This document shows positions 3,490 to 6,085 of a DNA stretch of 6,085 bases, piece by piece; the stretch's first letter is position 1, and each line of letters begins with the position of its first letter. The notes beneath the pieces are model-generated. The model searched no databases. It saw nothing but the letters and a program-made list of their open reading frames with translations, and was not told where the DNA came from. Source of the stretch: an uncultured Porticoccus sp. (GTDB lineage Bacteria; Pseudomonadota; Gammaproteobacteria; Pseudomonadales; Porticoccaceae). Made by a program: the position numbers and the translations under genes. Location of the stretch: contig CATLZI010000131.1 of the NCBI GenBank assembly GCA_950063125.1, positions 1-6,085 of the forward strand, written 5' to 3'.

Positions 3490-5877
3490 CTACTCCGGAG
3501 TCAGGGTCAGATGCCAGCGATACGGCCCGGGCAAAAACGGGCTGGCATTGCCTTCCACCCAATCCCGATGGCCCAGTGTGTAATAGCTGGATAGCGGGTG
3601 GCCGCTCTGGCCGACGGCCATATGGAATATCCCTTTCTCCTCGTTGCCCGGTGCCACCACCATGCGTTGCGAGGCACCCATGTTGGGTTTTTGCACCCGT
3701 GGCATATAGGTGTCGCCGGCCATGCTTTCACTGGGGGTGTTGAGCAGGCCGCCCAGCAGGGGAATGGAGCCGCTCAATGGGTGGCGGATGTCGAGGGTGT
3801 TGGTCTCGCCCCAGCGCTGTTCTCGCAGAGGATTACCGTTCCGGGTGAGTTCTCGAATGGTTTGGTTGGCCTGTGCCACCAGGAATTCCTGCCAGTCGCG
3901 GTAGCCTCCGGGGGTGTGTTCGGCGGGCTGTTTGTTAATCAACGTCCAGGTGGGGTATTCGAGGTAGATACTGACACGCACGGGATCAAAGAAGTCGATC
4001 TCTTTATCCAGTTTCTGTATCACGCGGCCGGTGCTGGCGCCGATGATGTTTTCCCGGAAACGTTTAACGATCAGGTAGCCGGTGGAGCTTTTCGAGGCCC
4101 GACCCTGCCAGTTTTCCAGCAGGTCGATCAGGGTGTCGGCGTTGTTGATGGTTGTGTCGCTGTCGTTGTGTTCCCGGACGAGCTTGAGCAGCAATTGCTG
4201 CCAGCGGCTGAGGAACAGGGCGCGATCGTCCAGGGCGATGGCCAGCATATCCTGTTCGCTGAAGTGGTTGCTGTCGTGCAGGTTTTTAGCTATCTGTTGC
4301 TGGCGGGCACCCAGGGCATAACTGCCGTGGCCGATCTTGTCGAGCATGGCGCCGGAGACAACCCGGGCGTTGGCGGTCCAGATGCGGTTGCCCGCCGGGT
4401 TGATTACCCGTGGGTAGTCGGCAGCACTTAGGTAGCCATCCCAGCGGAGATCGCCGGTGGACCAGTCCTGGGGGTATTTCGATGACTGCCCTTCACCGCT
4501 GAATCCCACCCGTTTGGGCAGCCGCCCGGCAATGGTCCAACCCTGATCGCCGACGCTGTCCACAACATTGAAATTTTGTCCCGGAATGCCCGCGCTGGCG
4601 GCAATGCTCAGGGCCTCGCTGGCAGTGTCGGCGGCTTCAAGGTGGAGCAAGTTGAGGTTGGCGCCCTCGGGGTCGTGGGCGACCCAGCGCAGGGCTAACA
4701 CGCGGTGTTTGTGATCCTCGCCGATCACCGGCCCCCAGATGGTGTGTCTGATTTCCAGGGTCTGGTCGGGTTCGCCTTTTACCTTGAGGGTTTCGGTTTC
4801 GGTGGTGAAGGGCCGCCAGCCGTCGGGCGTCAGGTAGGCGTCGCCCGCGTCATTCAGTTGCAGCACGATGCTGTCCTGGTAGTCGCCGTAGGAGTTGGTA
4901 AATCCCCAGGCGATATGCTCGTTGGAGCCCACCACCATCACGGGGACGCCGGGCAGGGTGACGCCGGTGACACGGCGGTTGTCTGCGGGCAGATACCAGG
5001 AGGCGCGGTACCAGATGTTGGGCACATTCAGCCCCAGGTGCATGTCATTGGCCAGCATGCCGGCGGAATAGCCGGTGAGCGCGCCACCCACGGACCAGTT
5101 GTTGGAGCCCACTGCGACGAAATCATGATAGAAGTCAACATCTTCCGGCAATTGCAACTGCGCCAGGGGCTGTTTGGGTAGCCGGTCGTTGAAAGCGTAG
5201 GCCTGGCCCTGTATGGGTGAATCCCATTCACCGCCCTCGGGGATCAGGAAGGCGAACCAGTCTGAGGGCAGCGTATCCCGCAACACCGCCAGGGAGCGTT
5301 CGTACTCGTCCAGTTCCGGTTGCAGGTCGATGTACATGCTGAACAGGGCGAGGAAGGTGTCTTGCTCCTGCCAGGGTTTTGGCGTCGCACGCAGCAGGGC
5401 GTATTCAAAGGGTGCCCTACCCAGTTCGTCCAGCCCCTTGTTGACCCCCTCGGTGTAGGTCTGCAACAGCGCCCGGTCTTCCGGACCCAGTGCCCTAAAT
5501 GCTCGCAAGGCGCGTTTGCGGAACTGGTGAACGCGCACGGCTTTGTCGTGATTGAGCGCGAGAATGCCGAACAGGTCGGAGAGTTCGCCGGCAGCGTTGC
5601 GGCGCAGCAGGTCCATCTGGAAAAAACGTTCCTGGGCGTGTAGAAAGCCCAGGGCAAAGGCGGTGTCGTTGCGGTTTTCACCGGCAATGGTGGGGATACC
5701 CTGAGTGTCCCGCTCCACCGTGACGGAGCCCTGTAAGTATTCGCTGGTGACTGTACCCTCGAGCAGCGGCAGGCTCTCGCGCAGGAACCAGTAGCCATAG
5801 CTCACGGTGACAAGCGTGAAGAGCATGAGCAGCAGTAAGGCATGGATAAGCCAGCGGGGAAGAAAACGGTGCGCCAT
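3490..5877 (-). CDS. Penicillin acylase family protein (peptidase S45, Ntn-hydrolase)
   Basis: A 795-residue periplasmic amidase precursor of the penicillin/acyl-homoserine-lactone/cephalosporin acylase family, which hydrolyses side-chain amides after self-cleavage into two chains. The N-terminus (residues about 10-30) is a hydrophobic export signal or membrane anchor. The alpha-chain region begins at SVTVERDTQGIPTI with FLHAQERFFQMDLLRR. Self-cleavage is expected between Gly257 and Ser258 in VAVGSNNWSVGG, making Ser258 the N-terminal nucleophile. Counting the beta chain from it, His280 is beta-23 (ANDMHLG), Asp332 and Asp335 are beta-75 and beta-78 near the calcium-binding aspartates of E. 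coli penicillin G acylase, and Asn503 (TANARV) is beta-246, the likely oxyanion-hole Asn. The C-terminal GQSGHPLSSYYTLGHRDW is also family-typical. All key residues are present, so it is probably active. Length is normal. The substrate is undetermined: antibiotic, acyl-homoserine lactone or another N-acyl compound. The start is chosen by the signal segment; its ribosome-binding site (GGCAGG) is modest. Confidence 0.92.
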   Translation of the reverse strand: MAHRFLPRWLIHALLLLMLFTLVTVSYGYWFLRESLPLLEGTVTSEYLQGSVTVERDTQGIPTIAGENRNDTAFALGFLHAQERFFQMDLLRRNAAGELSDLFGILALNHDKAVRVHQFRKRALRAFRALGPEDRALLQTYTEGVNKGLDELGRAPFEYALLRATPKPWQEQDTFLALFSMYIDLQPELDEYERSLAVLRDTLPSDWFAFLIPEGGEWDSPIQGQAYAFNDRLPKQPLAQLQLPEDVDFYHDFVAVGSNNWSVGGALTGYSAGMLANDMHLGLNVPNIWYRASWYLPADNRRVTGVTLPGVPVMVVGSNEHIAWGFTNSYGDYQDSIVLQLNDAGDAYLTPDGWRPFTTETETLKVKGEPDQTLEIRHTIWGPVIGEDHKHRVLALRWVAHDPEGANLNLLHLEAADTASEALSIAASAGIPGQNFNVVDSVGDQGWTIAGRLPKRVGFSGEGQSSKYPQDWSTGDLRWDGYLSAADYPRVINPAGNRIWTANARVVSGAMLDKIGHGSYALGARQQQIAKNLHDSNHFSEQDMLAIALDDRALFLSRWQQLLLKLVREHNDSDTTINNADTLIDLLENWQGRASKSSTGYLIVKRFRENIIGASTGRVIQKLDKEIDFFDPVRVSIYLEYPTWTLINKQPAEHTPGGYRDWQEFLVAQANQTIRELTRNGNPLREQRWGETNTLDIRHPLSGSIPLLGGLLNTPSESMAGDTYMPRVQKPNMGASQRMVVAPGNEEKGIFHMAVGQSGHPLSSYYTLGHRDWVEGNASPFLPGPYRWHLTLTPE

Positions 5878-5928
5878 GAAGCCTGCCAGATGTTGTTGGT
5901 TGTGGTCACATGATAATGAAATCAGGCG

Positions 5929-5955
5929 GTATTATGGAGGCTTATGCCCGGTCAA
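5929..5955 (-). promoter_or_regulatory. Possible promoter of the acylase gene
   Basis: On the - strand TTGACC (5950-5955) and TAATAC (5929-5934) resemble -35 and -10 boxes, about 50 bases before the ATG. The 15-base spacer is shorter than optimal, so this is tentative. Confidence 0.3.
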
Positions 5956-6050
5956 AACTGCTAGAGAGCAGGTTGGAGCATGGCTTGCGCAGATGATTCT
6001 TCAGCAGAGCGGGAAACTGGGCGTTGTCCTGGCCGGGGTGCCACAGGCTT

Positions 6051-6085
6051 TTAACGACGGGCTTTGTGTTCACGGGTGATGCTCA
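6051..6085 (-). CDS. Possible last codons of a leftward upstream gene
   Basis: On the - strand a frame open from the window edge ends SITREHKARR then TAA (6051-6053). Only ten codons are visible, too few to identify a family or to be sure it is coding. A basic tail next to a co-oriented gene makes it plausible. The remaining bases up to the acylase ATG contain the possible promoter and nothing else I can support. Confidence 0.2.
   Translation of the reverse strand, partial: SITREHKARR

Noticed and set aside
3332..3562. A 76-codon - strand frame spanning the acylase end and the following gap
   Set aside because: It overlaps the acylase C-terminus, which is family-typical, and lacks a start context or motif.
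3598..4431. A 277-codon open frame on the + strand inside the acylase gene
   Set aside because: It is antisense to a clear S45 acylase with intact catalytic motifs; long antisense frames are expected in GC-rich genes, and its translation shows no recognisable domain.
5807..6079. A 90-codon + strand frame running over the acylase start
   Set aside because: It overlaps the acylase signal segment in antisense, has no good ribosome-binding site and no recognisable motif.
1..6085. CRISPR array, tRNA or rRNA genes
   Set aside because: No regularly spaced short repeats and no cloverleaf or rRNA-like segment seen; the only long direct repeat is the pair 725 bases apart.

Overview
The window looks like the distal end of a chromosomal (sedentary) integron cassette array joined to ordinary chromosomal genes of a gammaproteobacterium. 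A marine or environmental lineage is my guess from the gene types, the integron-type attC sites and the contrast between AT-rich cassettes and GC-rich neighbours. I cannot name the genus.

Left part (1 to about 1880, + strand): the end of an Mrr-type restriction endonuclease gene is followed 9 bases later by a well-formed attC site (522-604). That site has complementary R boxes, complementary L boxes and the expected single unpaired base. Next come a gene for a 104-residue membrane protein of unknown function (716-1030) and a YefM/YoeB-like toxin-antitoxin pair (1244-1746) with its own strong promoter. The toxin-antitoxin segment is bracketed by two direct copies of an ~80 bp repeat (1076-1155 and 1801-1880; at least 64 of 70 core bases identical), whose better copy has terminal inverted repeats. 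Between each repeat and the operon lies half of an attC site, in permuted order: the right end sits on the left (1156-1171) and the left part on the right (1748-1796). Joined, the halves give a canonical 60-base attC. This is the most interesting feature of the window.

Right part (1882-6085, - strand): a penicillin acylase family Ntn-hydrolase (3490-5877) is followed, after a ~315-base intergenic region with palindromes and a weak terminator, by a tight two-gene operon. That operon encodes a cytochrome b561-type membrane protein with an acidic, His-rich tail (2440-3174) and a small membrane-anchored LuxR/GerE-type HTH regulator (1882-2430). The right repeat copy ends one base from the stop codon of the regulator gene, so the junction between cassette array and chromosome is very tight. 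The extreme right end holds the probable acylase promoter region and perhaps the last codons of another leftward gene.

Functionally, the left half is accessory DNA (restriction, a toxin-antitoxin pair, an unknown membrane protein). The right half is a periplasmic amide hydrolase plus a membrane redox protein paired with a regulator that may respond to it.
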